Shown here: positions 1-10,363 of the stretch, piece by piece
Position numbering within the stretch: position 1 is the first letter of the stretch
Layout: each line of letters starts with the position of its first letter
DNA from: Actinomycetota bacterium
GTDB taxonomy: Bacteria > Actinomycetota > Actinomycetes > Nanopelagicales > Nanopelagicaceae
Reading direction: 5' to 3'
NCBI GenBank assembly: GCA_947487595.1
Contig: CANKXJ010000003.1
Coordinates: forward strand, 1 to 37,405
DNA length: 37,405 bases
Position numbers and translations under genes: made by a program
Notes under the pieces: generated by a model
Seen by the model: only the letters and a program-made list of their open reading frames with translations
Database searches by the model: none
Told to the model about the DNA's origin: nothing

Positions 1-15
1 GCTAAGTTATCTCCC

Positions 16-831
16 GTGAAGAAGGTAATGGCCATCGTTCTTGCCCTACTTGTAATGGACCCTGCCATGGGTGCAAGTGATAGGTTCGCAGACTCTCAAA
101 CCGGGCTTACCTACTCTGTTTATAAGCCAAGTAATACTCTGGGATTAAAGACAACAAAGTTTTCTCTCCTTGCCTGTCAGCCAGGTGAGCAGGATTGGAT
201 CTTTGTTCAATACGGTGGAACTGTGCGTTATCTGCAGATCATGCAAACAATGGCTGGCGTTACATGCTCTAATCCTGGTCTTTCTAAGTATCTAAAAACA
301 GTCTTAGTAAATGGCATCAAAGCCAAGGTCTATGCATATTGTGATCCCTCGCAGATGTCTGTGGCTGCTTATAAGCGATGTGGGATTGAAGATATTGGCC
401 GTGTGGGTGGCTATTTGATGTTCACAACTAAGCCCCTTAAGGAATTGAGTGCAACAGAGATTCAAGTCCAAGGTATTGGTGGAATCACTTATGCCCAGTT
501 AGTAGCTGTGGCAAAAAGTTTAAAAACTGTTAAGGCCAGTGGAAGGCCACTTGCTCAGGTTCTACCGCCAATCATGATTGATCCCCTCACCACAACAGAT
601 GTCACTGTGCGGGCAGGCAGTTCAATTGTTTTAACTGTTGCAGATCCAGCTAAATGGAGCGCTGAGGTAGTAACCCCTGGAATTGTTGCCTTTGTCCCAG
701 GTGGTGATCAAGGTGGTTACATTACTAATCCATCATTTAAAGCCCTGGAATCTGGTGCCACTACGGTAAAGCTAAGTAATTCAGATGATCCAACAAAGGT
801 GTATCAGTTAGAGATAACTGTTACCCCCTAG
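16..831 (+). CDS. Hypothetical secreted protein
   Basis: 271-aa ORF with signal-peptide-like N-terminus (MKKVMAIVLALLVMDPAMGAS); no family recognised. Confidence 0.6.
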   Translation: MKKVMAIVLALLVMDPAMGASDRFADSQTGLTYSVYKPSNTLGLKTTKFSLLACQPGEQDWIFVQYGGTVRYLQIMQTMAGVTCSNPGLSKYLKTVLVNGIKAKVYAYCDPSQMSVAAYKRCGIEDIGRVGGYLMFTTKPLKELSATEIQVQGIGGITYAQLVAVAKSLKTVKASGRPLAQVLPPIMIDPLTTTDVTVRAGSSIVLTVADPAKWSAEVVTPGIVAFVPGGDQGGYITNPSFKALESGATTVKLSNSDDPTKVYQLEITVTP

Positions 832-866
832 TGCACTATGCATTTTTTTAATAGGTGCATTATCCT

Positions 867-2102
867 ATGACCATGCAGCGCCTGCGTTTATTTATCACCT
901 CTCTATTAGTGGGTGTTCTTGTTATTTTCGGTCTGCAAGCCTTTGCAGCAACTACCACTGTTAAAGCAGGGGCTGCTTGTTCTAAAGTTGGTACCACTAC
1001 AGTTGTTAAAACTTTAAAATACACATGTATTAAAAGCGGCAAGAAATTAATCTGGTCTAAAGGCGAAATAGTAAAAGTAGCTGGGCAAGATTTATCACTT
1101 GTGACTCCGGCTTATGTCCCAGTTCCACCAAGTGGTGGCACGGATGAATATCGTTGTTTCTTACTTGATCCAAAATTTGCTAAAGAGACATTTGTAAAAT
1201 CTGTGACAATCACGCCAGATAACATGAAGGTTTCACATCATGGCATCTTGTATCGTGTTTCAGCTGCAAATGTTCAAGTAACAAAAAGCTTGGATGAGCA
1301 GAGCGAAGCGCCAGGTTGGTCATGCTTTGGTGACACCGGAATACCTGGTGCAACTGCCTTTACGCCTGCATCACCATCTAGTTGGATCTCTTTTTGGGCA
1401 CCAGGCGGAAACTTTAAAACTTATCCAGAAGGTACTGGTATGAGGTTTACACAAGGTGATCAATTCATTTTGCAATCTCACTTCATGGTTATGCCTGGCC
1501 ATAGCGATAAAGATAAGCGCGCTTCAATGACTGTTGCACTTGCTTATGCCAAATCAACGGTTGCGGATTTGAAAACAATGTTGGTGGCAGCTCCGATTGA
1601 AGTGGCCTGCGCACCAAATGAGAGTGGCCCACTATGCCTTCGCGCAAATGCATTAGCTGATCTTGCTTCACGCACAAGTGATAAAGCTGCACTCCAAGGA
1701 ACTGGCCTATTGATCATTTGTGGTCAAAGCCTTCGTCCGGTGCCAAGCCCAATATCAGAGTGTACGCAAAGCATTAACTCTTCCATCACAATCTATGGTG
1801 CGACTCCGCATATGCATCAGCTCGGCAAAAGTATTGAGATTGTTTACACCAATGGATCTACGGGTGTTAGAACAGAGATTTCTTCTCGCCCACTGTGGAA
1901 TTTTGATGACCAACGAACTGACTGGCTTTCAAAGCCTATTACTGCAAATGCTGGAGACAGTATCTCGGTCAGATGTACTTTCGATGTTGGCCTGCGCTCT
2001 CAGTTACCACTCTATAAAAATCTCTCTCCCAATTATGTAGTCTGGGGTGAGGGTACTCGAGATGAAATGTGTCTTGCCATAGTTAATTACACGAATCAAT
2101 AG
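867..2102 (+). CDS. Copper type II ascorbate-dependent monooxygenase-like (PHM/DBM fold) secreted protein
   Basis: ORF 855..2102; start more likely ATG 867 or 873. Signal-like N-terminus, HHGILYRV, LQSHFMVMPG, ATPHMHQLGKSI and DEMC motifs typical of PHM/DBM-like proteins. Confidence 0.6.
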   Translation: MTMQRLRLFITSLLVGVLVIFGLQAFAATTTVKAGAACSKVGTTTVVKTLKYTCIKSGKKLIWSKGEIVKVAGQDLSLVTPAYVPVPPSGGTDEYRCFLLDPKFAKETFVKSVTITPDNMKVSHHGILYRVSAANVQVTKSLDEQSEAPGWSCFGDTGIPGATAFTPASPSSWISFWAPGGNFKTYPEGTGMRFTQGDQFILQSHFMVMPGHSDKDKRASMTVALAYAKSTVADLKTMLVAAPIEVACAPNESGPLCLRANALADLASRTSDKAALQGTGLLIICGQSLRPVPSPISECTQSINSSITIYGATPHMHQLGKSIEIVYTNGSTGVRTEISSRPLWNFDDQRTDWLSKPITANAGDSISVRCTFDVGLRSQLPLYKNLSPNYVVWGEGTRDEMCLAIVNYTNQ

Positions 2103-2106
2103 GTGC

Positions 2107-3591
2107 TTATTTTTTAGGGTGGGCTAAAAACCAGTCAACTATTTTTAAAGCAGAGCTCACATCCACATCAGGGCTATGGGCTCCACCATTAATACTCCAG
2201 AGCTCCACTGTTGTTCGTGGACATGTATAAATTGTAGGAATTGTTTCAGCACCATCAAGAGTGCTTATCAAATCAAAGGCCTCTCCCACTTGTGGGCTCA
2301 TCAAACATCTATCAATCTGTGCCCACCTTTTAACACTCGTGGCTGCGCTTGTATATAAATTACCAAATAGAGATCCACCCTCAAAGAGAATCGTTGCATC
2401 ACTTGTGCCATGGATATGCAAGACATTTACCTCCTTGCTTGGAGCACATGTTGCTGCATCACTATCCATTGCTCCGGCAAGGCCGGCAATAGCAGCGACA
2501 CTTTCTGGACGTGAACATGCAAATTTATATGTCATGAAATGCCCGTTGGAGTGGCCAAATAAATAGATTCGCTTGGGATCAACTGATACTTTGCTGGAAA
2601 TCTCATCGATGAGAGATTGAATATAGGCCACATCATCGACTGGATTATTGTTGAAATTACAGCAGGCCTTTGAAGCGTTCCAGAATTGATTACCTTGAGA
2701 ATCTGGTAGACCATCGGGGGCTGCGTAAATCACACCACGCTTTTGTGTAGCTGCTGCCAATTGGGAAAAACGAAGCTGACTCTGACTATTGCCGCTGTAT
2801 CCATGTAAATCAATTAAAAGCGCGGTTGGAGTTTTCTTTGAATAGTCACTTGGCATATTAACATTTGCTGGACGTTCTCCCCCAACAATAAATGAAGAGT
2901 TGTAATTGAATTCGATTGATGATAAATCTCTGCTCACAGGGCTATTGAGAAATAGCATTCCTGTTGCAATTACTAGTACAAGAGCGATCACAGTAGAGGC
3001 TCTCTTACCTAGCCGTTGAGGTAATCCCCCGATATTGCTCTCTTTATCTTGCTTGATGTCCTTAAGTACATTAAGAAAATGAAATGCGACACCCAACATT
3101 GACCCACCAGCTAGCACCCATAGAGGTGGTGTGCGATTAACTGCGTAGAAAATAGACCCTGGTAGCGCAGCACATGCAATTGCATATGGCAGAGGCGAAA
3201 GAGGTGAGAACTTAAAGTAAAAGTTATAAGCAATTCCACATCCCACACCTAACAAATAAACACTGCCACCTTTTATCCCAAGTGGACCAATCAGATTTGC
3301 AATCACTGCGATAGGAATGAAAATAAAGGTAGTTTTGCGCAGTTGTGTAGCTGAGATTGCACCTGCAACTAGAGGTTTATTGGTTCGATTATGTTTTAAA
3401 TCATCCTGGTAGTCATAGAGATCATTACTCCAACCAATGATCAGCTGGCCAAGAAAGACTGTGAAGGCAATGACATATGCCGGGCCTTCCCACCAGAGCT
3501 GTGTGCCTAAAACAAAGGAGATAGCAGTAATAAGCATGGTTGGCCCAAAGTGAGCCGCTTTTAAATATGCGCGAAGTTTTAACAATCGCAT
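2107..3591 (-). CDS. Fusion protein: N-terminal UbiA-type prenyltransferase domain plus C-terminal PHB-depolymerase/feruloyl-esterase-like (LpqC-like) domain
   Basis: NDLYDYQDD and DIKQDKE motifs (UbiA) followed in the same frame by LIDLHGYSGN, GHSNGHFM and HIHGTSD (alpha/beta hydrolase). Confidence 0.7.
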   Translation of the reverse strand: MRLLKLRAYLKAAHFGPTMLITAISFVLGTQLWWEGPAYVIAFTVFLGQLIIGWSNDLYDYQDDLKHNRTNKPLVAGAISATQLRKTTFIFIPIAVIANLIGPLGIKGGSVYLLGVGCGIAYNFYFKFSPLSPLPYAIACAALPGSIFYAVNRTPPLWVLAGGSMLGVAFHFLNVLKDIKQDKESNIGGLPQRLGKRASTVIALVLVIATGMLFLNSPVSRDLSSIEFNYNSSFIVGGERPANVNMPSDYSKKTPTALLIDLHGYSGNSQSQLRFSQLAAATQKRGVIYAAPDGLPDSQGNQFWNASKACCNFNNNPVDDVAYIQSLIDEISSKVSVDPKRIYLFGHSNGHFMTYKFACSRPESVAAIAGLAGAMDSDAATCAPSKEVNVLHIHGTSDATILFEGGSLFGNLYTSAATSVKRWAQIDRCLMSPQVGEAFDLISTLDGAETIPTIYTCPRTTVELWSINGGAHSPDVDVSSALKIVDWFLAHPKK

Positions 3592-5468
3592 GCAGTATCA
3601 ACGGCCTGCGATGAGGCAACATCCATGGCAGGACTTCTCCTAAAGAAACCGCTTGGCTTTAAATGAAAGCCTGTGCGCTCAACTGGCATAACTGGCCAAT
3701 CCTCTGTGCGAGGAATGTGATTAGTTCCAAAGACATGCCAAAGAACAACGTCAGTGTTTTCTATGGGGCGATTATTTTTAGTCCACTCAGGTAAACCTGC
3801 ACCACCTTCATGCTGGAATGGATAATCTCCTGCTGGATAGCGCTCTGATTCAACGTTAGGTGTGACCCACAAGTGGCTATACATAAAGCCAGCGCGCTTA
3901 CCTAAGATCGATTCTTTGTGGGCAAGTGGGTAAGTGGTGTGACCTGGGATTAACTTGTAAGCAATTGAGTGTCCCACATGATTCTTTTTATTGGGATTAA
4001 TAATCTTCCAGAAGCGACTCTTAATTGGATCAACTAAACGCTGAGCTGCGCTCTCGCTCTTAAGTACTGTCTCACTAGTTTCATATGCCCCGCCATAAGG
4101 GTTCCTCTCCCCTACTGGATGAGCAAATGATTCAATCTCAATAACAGAGTTGTTAACTCCATCGATTTCTAGATCTATTCGAGCACACAAAATATGTTGG
4201 TGATACGGCGCCCACAAACCTGGTTCTAACTCTGTAGCAGATGGGTGATGCGCACCTGGCTTATCAGCAAGAGTTAAGACTATTCCAGTTAATTTTGCTT
4301 CAAACTCAAAAGATCCATCTTGGTAGAAATACCAGAAGTATCCGTATTCATAGTTATTAACGGTAACAATCGAGGATGCAACAAAGCGGCGACCACGGCG
4401 CACTTCCACATGGCCATTAACATCAACGTGCTTCCACAGGATTCCAAAGTCTTCTTCATGCATACAGATAGCGTTTTTTATCGTGCGCACTGTGCCATCA
4501 CCCTCAGTAACGGCCACATCTAAATAGGTAATCTCGCCTAAGCAATCACAGCCCAGAGTCAGTGAGTTAGTAAAGTTTCCTAAACCAAACTCTCCTGTGT
4601 CAAAGGCGTTCTTTCGATAAGCACCCTGTGCTGGGTCACCGTAAGGAATAACAAGCTCTGCAATAGATAAGCGGTGGGCAATCTTGCGTGACTTTCCCTC
4701 GTCATTAAAGTGCACATCATGGATTACTAAGCCTTCTCGCTGATCAAAGCCAATTCGAAATGACCAACGCTCCCATTTAATGTTCCAGCCCTCAACGTCA
4801 AATGAGGCACCATCTGGTTGGTGAATCATGAGCTCTTTTAGTTTTACGCTGCCCCCAGTTTGGGATTCACGATATGGGCCTGGGGTCTGTGGAATTGGCA
4901 CATCAGCGTTATCTTCAAGGCCCACAACTTCTTCGGCATCGATATCTACGATTGCATGCAGACCATGGATTGGATGAGCATAAAAATTTGCATCCGGAGT
5001 TGGTTGGTGAAACATTGGCGTCCAAATAAGTCTGCGACCATCATCTAAGTGAGCTGGGATTTGTGCGCCGATTGGCCAGGTCTCCATGTGCACAGTTGTG
5101 ATGTCATTAATTCCGCGGCGAGCAAGGGCGTCAATCACAGATTTGTCTTTGCACACTACATCAAGTGCAATTGCAGATTCAATCGCACTTACTGGAGATT
5201 TGGCTCCAGGAATCACTTTGTATTCTTTAGAAACACCATCAACTGTAATTAGGCCTTCACTCACTACGGCTTTTTTACGATCCCAGATTGTTACGCGTGC
5301 TGTGCGATCAAGTTTTTTACCTGATGCTAGCTCTGCCTTAGTTGGCTCATGTAGTTGCAGCATCGCAAAGAGATGATGCGATTCAAGATTCCAGGCTTTT
5401 CGTGCATATGCGACGATTAACTCTTGTTCAGCATGGCTAAGAGGGTCTAAGGGGTGCACAAATGACAT
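3579..5468 (-). CDS. Copper-containing primary amine oxidase (TPQ)
   Basis: 629-aa ORF; TVNNYEYGYFWYFYQDGSFEFEAKLTG matches the TPQ consensus N-Y-[DE]-Y and surrounding copper amine oxidase signature. Confidence 0.85.
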   Translation of the reverse strand: MSFVHPLDPLSHAEQELIVAYARKAWNLESHHLFAMLQLHEPTKAELASGKKLDRTARVTIWDRKKAVVSEGLITVDGVSKEYKVIPGAKSPVSAIESAIALDVVCKDKSVIDALARRGINDITTVHMETWPIGAQIPAHLDDGRRLIWTPMFHQPTPDANFYAHPIHGLHAIVDIDAEEVVGLEDNADVPIPQTPGPYRESQTGGSVKLKELMIHQPDGASFDVEGWNIKWERWSFRIGFDQREGLVIHDVHFNDEGKSRKIAHRLSIAELVIPYGDPAQGAYRKNAFDTGEFGLGNFTNSLTLGCDCLGEITYLDVAVTEGDGTVRTIKNAICMHEEDFGILWKHVDVNGHVEVRRGRRFVASSIVTVNNYEYGYFWYFYQDGSFEFEAKLTGIVLTLADKPGAHHPSATELEPGLWAPYHQHILCARIDLEIDGVNNSVIEIESFAHPVGERNPYGGAYETSETVLKSESAAQRLVDPIKSRFWKIINPNKKNHVGHSIAYKLIPGHTTYPLAHKESILGKRAGFMYSHLWVTPNVESERYPAGDYPFQHEGGAGLPEWTKNNRPIENTDVVLWHVFGTNHIPRTEDWPVMPVERTGFHLKPSGFFRRSPAMDVASSQAVDTACDC

Positions 5469-5654
5469 TTACAAAGTATAGGTATGGATTAGCAATAAGT
5501 GAAATGACATTCTGTGCTGATGTCAGAGATTCTTTTATCTATCCATGCTGTCCCTGATTCAACCCCAAAAACCACTAGTCCTACCTGCAGAACTCTACAA
5601 AACACTATCGGTTTTTGAACTTTAGTCCGCGCAACGCAGGATGGCGCAAGCTCA

Positions 5655-7301
5655 TCACTTGGAATGACGATAGAACTCAATATTTTCTGCGGGCAATGGA
5701 GTTTTACCTAGAATCAAATCCGCTGCCTTTTCAGCAACCATCATGACTGGTGCATAGATATTGCCGTTAGTCACATATGGAAATACTGAGGCATCACACA
5801 CACGCAAACCTTCAACTCCATGGACTTTCATTGTCTCTGGATCAACGACAGACATTGCATCGGTGCCCATCTTGGCGGTACACGATGGGTGAAGAGCAGT
5901 CTCTGCATCTTTTCTTACCCACTCTAAAATCTCTTCATCCGTTGAAACAGATGCACCTGGGGATGATTCACCTGCATTGAAATCATTCATAGCAGGCTGA
6001 GTCAAAATGTTGCGTGCAGTTCTTACTGCCTCTATCCATTCACGGCGGTCTTCATTGGTAGAAAGATAGTTAAATTGAATTGCAGGCTTTTCTAATGGGT
6101 TAGTGCTCTTAATCTTGAGCCAACCACGAGCATCTGAATACATAGGACCTACGTGGACTTGATAGCCATGACCACGAGTGTCCCCCGTGCCGTCATAGCG
6201 AATTGCAAGAGGTAGGAAGTGGAACATTAAGTTGGGATAGGCAACATCGTTATTGCTTCGTGTAAAGCCGCCGGCTTCAAATTGATTTGTTGCTCCTGGA
6301 CCTTTTCTAAAGAACAACCATGCTGCGCCAATAAATGGGCGACGCCAGAACTGTGTAATGGGCTGTTGTGTGACAGGAAGCTTGCACTTGTATTGAACAT
6401 AGACCTCTAAGTGATCTTGAAGATTTGCACCCACGCCAGGTAAATCCTTTACAACTTTAATGCCGAGTTTTTCTAGATCTTCTTTTTTACCAACACCTGA
6501 TAGTTGCAGAATCTGCGGGGTATTAATTGAGCCACCTGAGAGAATTACTTCACGGGATGTAAAGACATGCTTCTTACCACGGATGAGAACTTCTACTCCG
6601 GTCGCAGTTGTGCCATCAAATAAAACTTTTGTTACATGTGCACGGGTTTTAACGCTCAAGTTCTTGCGAGCCATTACTGGGTACAAATATGCGCGAGATG
6701 CACTCAAACGACGTCCACGATAAACGTTGCGATCAAAGGCAGCAAAGCCTTCTTGGCGATAACCATTGACATCATTGGTGCGTGGATAGCCTGCTTCTTC
6801 AGTTGCTTTAAAGAATGCGGCAAAGAGTGGACCCTTAGTTGGCCCACGCTCTAATTTAAGTGGACCATCATCTCCACGAAATGCAGACTTAGGATCTGCT
6901 AGACAGTTCTCCATCTTCTTAAAATATGGCAAACAGTGAGCGTAATCCCAGTTAGCCATTCCTTGATCTTTAGACCAGCGCTCATAATCCATTGCATTGC
7001 CGCGCTGCCAGATCTGACCATTAATGGAAGAAGATCCACCTAATACTTTGCCGCGTGCATGATAAATGCGGCGATTATTCATGTGTGGTTCTGGCTCTGA
7101 TTCATACATCCAGTCGTAGTACTTGCTACCAATTGGAAAAGCTAACGCTGCTGGCATATGAATAAACACATCCCAGATCCAGTCACGACGCCCAGCTTCA
7201 AGGACGAGAACTTTATGATTGGGATTCTCACTTAAGCGATTAGCTAATGCACAGCCCGCTGATCCACCACCAACGATGATGTAGTCATATTGCGCGCTCA
7301 T
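5655..7301 (-). CDS. betA: Choline dehydrogenase / GMC oxidoreductase
   Basis: [23 protein letters not shown] motif, [26 protein letters not shown] signature; next to betaine genes. Confidence 0.85.
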   Translation of the reverse strand: MSAQYDYIIVGGGSAGCALANRLSENPNHKVLVLEAGRRDWIWDVFIHMPAALAFPIGSKYYDWMYESEPEPHMNNRRIYHARGKVLGGSSSINGQIWQRGNAMDYERWSKDQGMANWDYAHCLPYFKKMENCLADPKSAFRGDDGPLKLERGPTKGPLFAAFFKATEEAGYPRTNDVNGYRQEGFAAFDRNVYRGRRLSASRAYLYPVMARKNLSVKTRAHVTKVLFDGTTATGVEVLIRGKKHVFTSREVILSGGSINTPQILQLSGVGKKEDLEKLGIKVVKDLPGVGANLQDHLEVYVQYKCKLPVTQQPITQFWRRPFIGAAWLFFRKGPGATNQFEAGGFTRSNNDVAYPNLMFHFLPLAIRYDGTGDTRGHGYQVHVGPMYSDARGWLKIKSTNPLEKPAIQFNYLSTNEDRREWIEAVRTARNILTQPAMNDFNAGESSPGASVSTDEEILEWVRKDAETALHPSCTAKMGTDAMSVVDPETMKVHGVEGLRVCDASVFPYVTNGNIYAPVMMVAEKAADLILGKTPLPAENIEFYRHSK

Positions 7302-7320
7302 GAGAGAAAGTCTACTAATA

Positions 7321-7367
7321 AAGCAAGGCCCTTACTCAGTGAACTCCACCGAGTAAGGGCCTTGCTT
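7321..7367. repeat. Perfect 17-bp inverted repeat (hairpin) between proX-like and betA-like genes
   Basis: aagcaaggcccttactc - 13 nt - gagtaagggccttgctt; T-tract (gttttta) lies on the + strand 3' side. Confidence 0.9.
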
Positions 7368-7382
7368 CTTAGACTGTTTTTA

Positions 7383-8345
7383 TTACTTACCAAGCCATTT
7401 AGCAACAGTTGCAGCGTTAGCAGCAATCCACTTCTTGGCTGCTTCTTCTGCTGTCATTCCGCCTTCAAGATCTGCGGCAACACTGTTCTGATCAGCATTA
7501 GTCCATGAGAAGTTCTTCACAAGTGAAGTAAATGAATCATTAGCATCATTGAGCTTCTTTGAAATCAACTTCTTGAGTGGTGTAGATGGGTAGTCGGTTA
7601 GACCACTTGCCTCCGCTGGATCGCTCCAGTCATTGGCAGGGAAAACAACGCGAGCTGCTTCAAGTGTTGGAAGCTTGGAATGAAGTGTCCAAGGCTGCCA
7701 TGCGTAACCAATGAATGGTGTCTTGTTAGCTTCTGCCTTGATGAAACCGTCAACTAGAGCAGCTTCAGAACCAGAGAAGATAACTTTGAAGTTCAACTTG
7801 TTAGCAGAAACCATCTTTTCGCCGACAGTTGTGTAACCAGTTGGGCCTTCAAACCATGCACCCTTGCCACCTGAATCTGCAGTCTTAAACAAAGCTGCAT
7901 ACTTATTCAAGTTCTTTGAATCAACGATGTCTGGATACTTTTCAACCATCCATGGAGCGACATACATACCAATAATTCCAATGTTTCCGTTATCGCCAAC
8001 TTCAACTACAGCTCCGCGATCACTCCAGTCCTTCCAGCGTCCACCGCCCCAATCTTCGATTAGTACGTCGATTGTTCCAGCTTCCATTGCGTCATAAGTG
8101 ACCGGACCTTCTTCTAGAGTTGTCTGAGTGATTGTGCAACCCAATTCTTGTTTTGCTATTTCTGCAACAACTTGTGCTGAAGCTGTGTAACCGCCCCATG
8201 CGTGCATTGCAATTGCATAAGAACCGCAATCTCCTGAGGCTTCGCCTGCAGAATCATTAACGCTGCTGCCGCAACCTGAAAGAATAAGTGCTGTTGCAAG
8301 TGCAGCCGTAACGATTGCCGAACGGCGACCGAATAGTGATTTCAT
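7383..8345 (-). CDS. proX: Glycine betaine/proline-betaine type ABC transporter substrate-binding lipoprotein
   Basis: Lipobox LILSGCGSS; OpuAC-like sequence; adjacent to permease and ATPase. Confidence 0.8.
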   Translation of the reverse strand: MKSLFGRRSAIVTAALATALILSGCGSSVNDSAGEASGDCGSYAIAMHAWGGYTASAQVVAEIAKQELGCTITQTTLEEGPVTYDAMEAGTIDVLIEDWGGGRWKDWSDRGAVVEVGDNGNIGIIGMYVAPWMVEKYPDIVDSKNLNKYAALFKTADSGGKGAWFEGPTGYTTVGEKMVSANKLNFKVIFSGSEAALVDGFIKAEANKTPFIGYAWQPWTLHSKLPTLEAARVVFPANDWSDPAEASGLTDYPSTPLKKLISKKLNDANDSFTSLVKNFSWTNADQNSVAADLEGGMTAEEAAKKWIAANAATVAKWLGK

Positions 8346-8434
8346 TAACCCTCCTAAAGAGTTTTATGTTTTGCTCATAGCCTAGGGCTGGGATGGGCTC
8401 AGTACTAGTACTTCTAGGGGCTATTTGCTCGAAT

Positions 8435-10363
8435 TTATGAGGAGCGACGGGCGCCGGCTTGCATAATCCGGTCGAAAATAACGCCTAGGAGCAAGATGGC
8501 GACACCGGCGATGAGGCCCTTGCCCTGAAGTTCTGGTTTAGAGTTACCAGCGATTACTAAGTAGCCGAGACCGCCCGCGCCAACGAAGCCACCAATAACA
8601 ACTACAGCCAAGACATAGATCAGACCTTGATTCGTCGCAAGCAAAATAGTTTTCTTTGCCGCAGGCAATTGGACCTTAATAATTATTTGGCGCGTTGTAG
8701 AGCCTGCAGCCGTTGCCGCCTCAACAAGGGAATGCGGAACTGCACGTATACCTTCACTGACAATCTTCACAACAACGGGAATGGCATAGACGATTCCCGT
8801 TGCAATAGCAGTAAAGCGAGTTGGACCAAATAAACCTAACATTGGAACTAAATACACAAATGCTGGAAGAGTTTGCCCGGCATCAAGAAATGGTCGCAAT
8901 ACTTTCTCTACTCTATCGCTACGACCAGTCCATATTCCAAGTGCAAGACCGATAATCATTGTGAGCAAACACCCAACAATTGTTTGGGTCAGAGTCAGCA
9001 TTGCTTCATACCAAAGACCAGATAACACAATGGCCATTGCTAGGACAAAAGCTAAAATCGCAATTCTTGTTCCACCAATAATGAGGGCAAGAGCCACAAT
9101 CATGCCAACTGTTACATACCAAGGAGATGCCGCAAGCTGAGTTTCTAGAGGATTTAGAATGGAGTAGGAAATCAAGTCTTTAAAGTCCTCGGTAAATATA
9201 GTGAGGTTTTCTAATATCCAAGCCGTAATATTATTTGTAATTTTTGTTACTTGCGGAGCAATGGTGGCTTCTTTTGGCCAAACTGCTGCCCACAACATTG
9301 TGCGAGAGATAAAGACAGATACAACTGCAAGAATTCCACCAACAATGAGTGTGATCCGCTTTGTCTTAATCTGCTTCTGCGTTAGTGGGATAAATGAGGT
9401 TTGGCGCTTAGCTGCAGCGCTAGTGCTGCGATCGAGCAAAATAGCAAGGAAAACCACGGCAAAGCCAGCCACAAAGCCCTGCCCAACATTTCGAATAATC
9501 AAGGCATCAATAACTGGCTTACCAAGCCCAGGTGCGCCAATGAGAGCGGCAATCACAACGAATGACACGGCAGCCATAACAGTTTGATTAATACCAAGAA
9601 CAATCATCTGCTTAGCCATTGGGATTTGAACTTTGGTTAGGGTCTGCTTTTGCGTGGAGCCCATTGACTCTGCAGCCTCTATTGGAGATTGATTTAAATT
9701 TCTAATCGCATGGCTCGTAATACGAATTGCGATTGGAATGGAATAAATCATCGTTGCAATTGTTGCTGAGGCCGCGCCAATCATAAAGACAAGTGCGATT
9801 GGTGCCATATAAACAAGGGTCGGCAAGATCTGGGCTAAATCTAGAAAAGGCGTGAATATCTTTAAGACCCGATCAGATAGACCTGCCCATATGCCTAGCG
9901 GAATTCCGATTGCTAGTGAAAGAAGTACGGCAGCCAAAGTCATTGCAATGGAGTCCATGGTGAACTGCCACATTCCCAGAGCGCCGCAAGCTAATAAAAG
10001 TGAGACCGATAGGAGCGCTGTTCGCCACTGACTTGTTGCATATACTGCAAAAGCAACAAGTCCGACTACACCTAACCAACCAATGATTGGAATAACTGAG
10101 TTTTGTGCTGGAACTGCGATGAGATTTCTTATCCCCTGAACAAAACCATCAATTGCCCCGCGAATAGGGTTAAAGAAATAGATGAAAGCAGGGCTCTCAG
10201 TTCGGTTACCGCGCAGATCTAGGGCTTTTTCACCAATGTAACTAGTAAATGCAGTGTTCTCATATGTTGCTATCTGCAATGTGTGTGTGCCATTGAGTAA
10301 ACGGCCCAACAAAATCCAGATTGTTACTGAGCCGAGTAAAAGATAGGACTTACGAACCTTCAT
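8435..10363 (-). CDS. proW: Betaine ABC transporter permease with two tandem BPD transmembrane domains
   Basis: 642 aa; two copies of the EAA-type region (EAAESMGSTQKQTLTKVQIP and EAATAAGSTTRQIIIKVQLP). Confidence 0.85.
   Translation of the reverse strand: MKVRKSYLLLGSVTIWILLGRLLNGTHTLQIATYENTAFTSYIGEKALDLRGNRTESPAFIYFFNPIRGAIDGFVQGIRNLIAVPAQNSVIPIIGWLGVVGLVAFAVYATSQWRTALLSVSLLLACGALGMWQFTMDSIAMTLAAVLLSLAIGIPLGIWAGLSDRVLKIFTPFLDLAQILPTLVYMAPIALVFMIGAASATIATMIYSIPIAIRITSHAIRNLNQSPIEAAESMGSTQKQTLTKVQIPMAKQMIVLGINQTVMAAVSFVVIAALIGAPGLGKPVIDALIIRNVGQGFVAGFAVVFLAILLDRSTSAAAKRQTSFIPLTQKQIKTKRITLIVGGILAVVSVFISRTMLWAAVWPKEATIAPQVTKITNNITAWILENLTIFTEDFKDLISYSILNPLETQLAASPWYVTVGMIVALALIIGGTRIAILAFVLAMAIVLSGLWYEAMLTLTQTIVGCLLTMIIGLALGIWTGRSDRVEKVLRPFLDAGQTLPAFVYLVPMLGLFGPTRFTAIATGIVYAIPVVVKIVSEGIRAVPHSLVEAATAAGSTTRQIIIKVQLPAAKKTILLATNQGLIYVLAVVVIGGFVGAGGLGYLVIAGNSKPELQGKGLIAGVAILLLGVIFDRIMQAGARRSS

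Noticed and set aside
860-1042. Short antisense and alternative-frame ORFs throughout the track (e.g. 860..1042 -, 1489..1692 -, 4320..4523 +, 11069..11680 +, 15158..15700 -, 16210..16704 -, 30139..30831 -)
   Set aside because: They lie inside strongly supported CDSs on the other strand or frame and show no recognisable domains.
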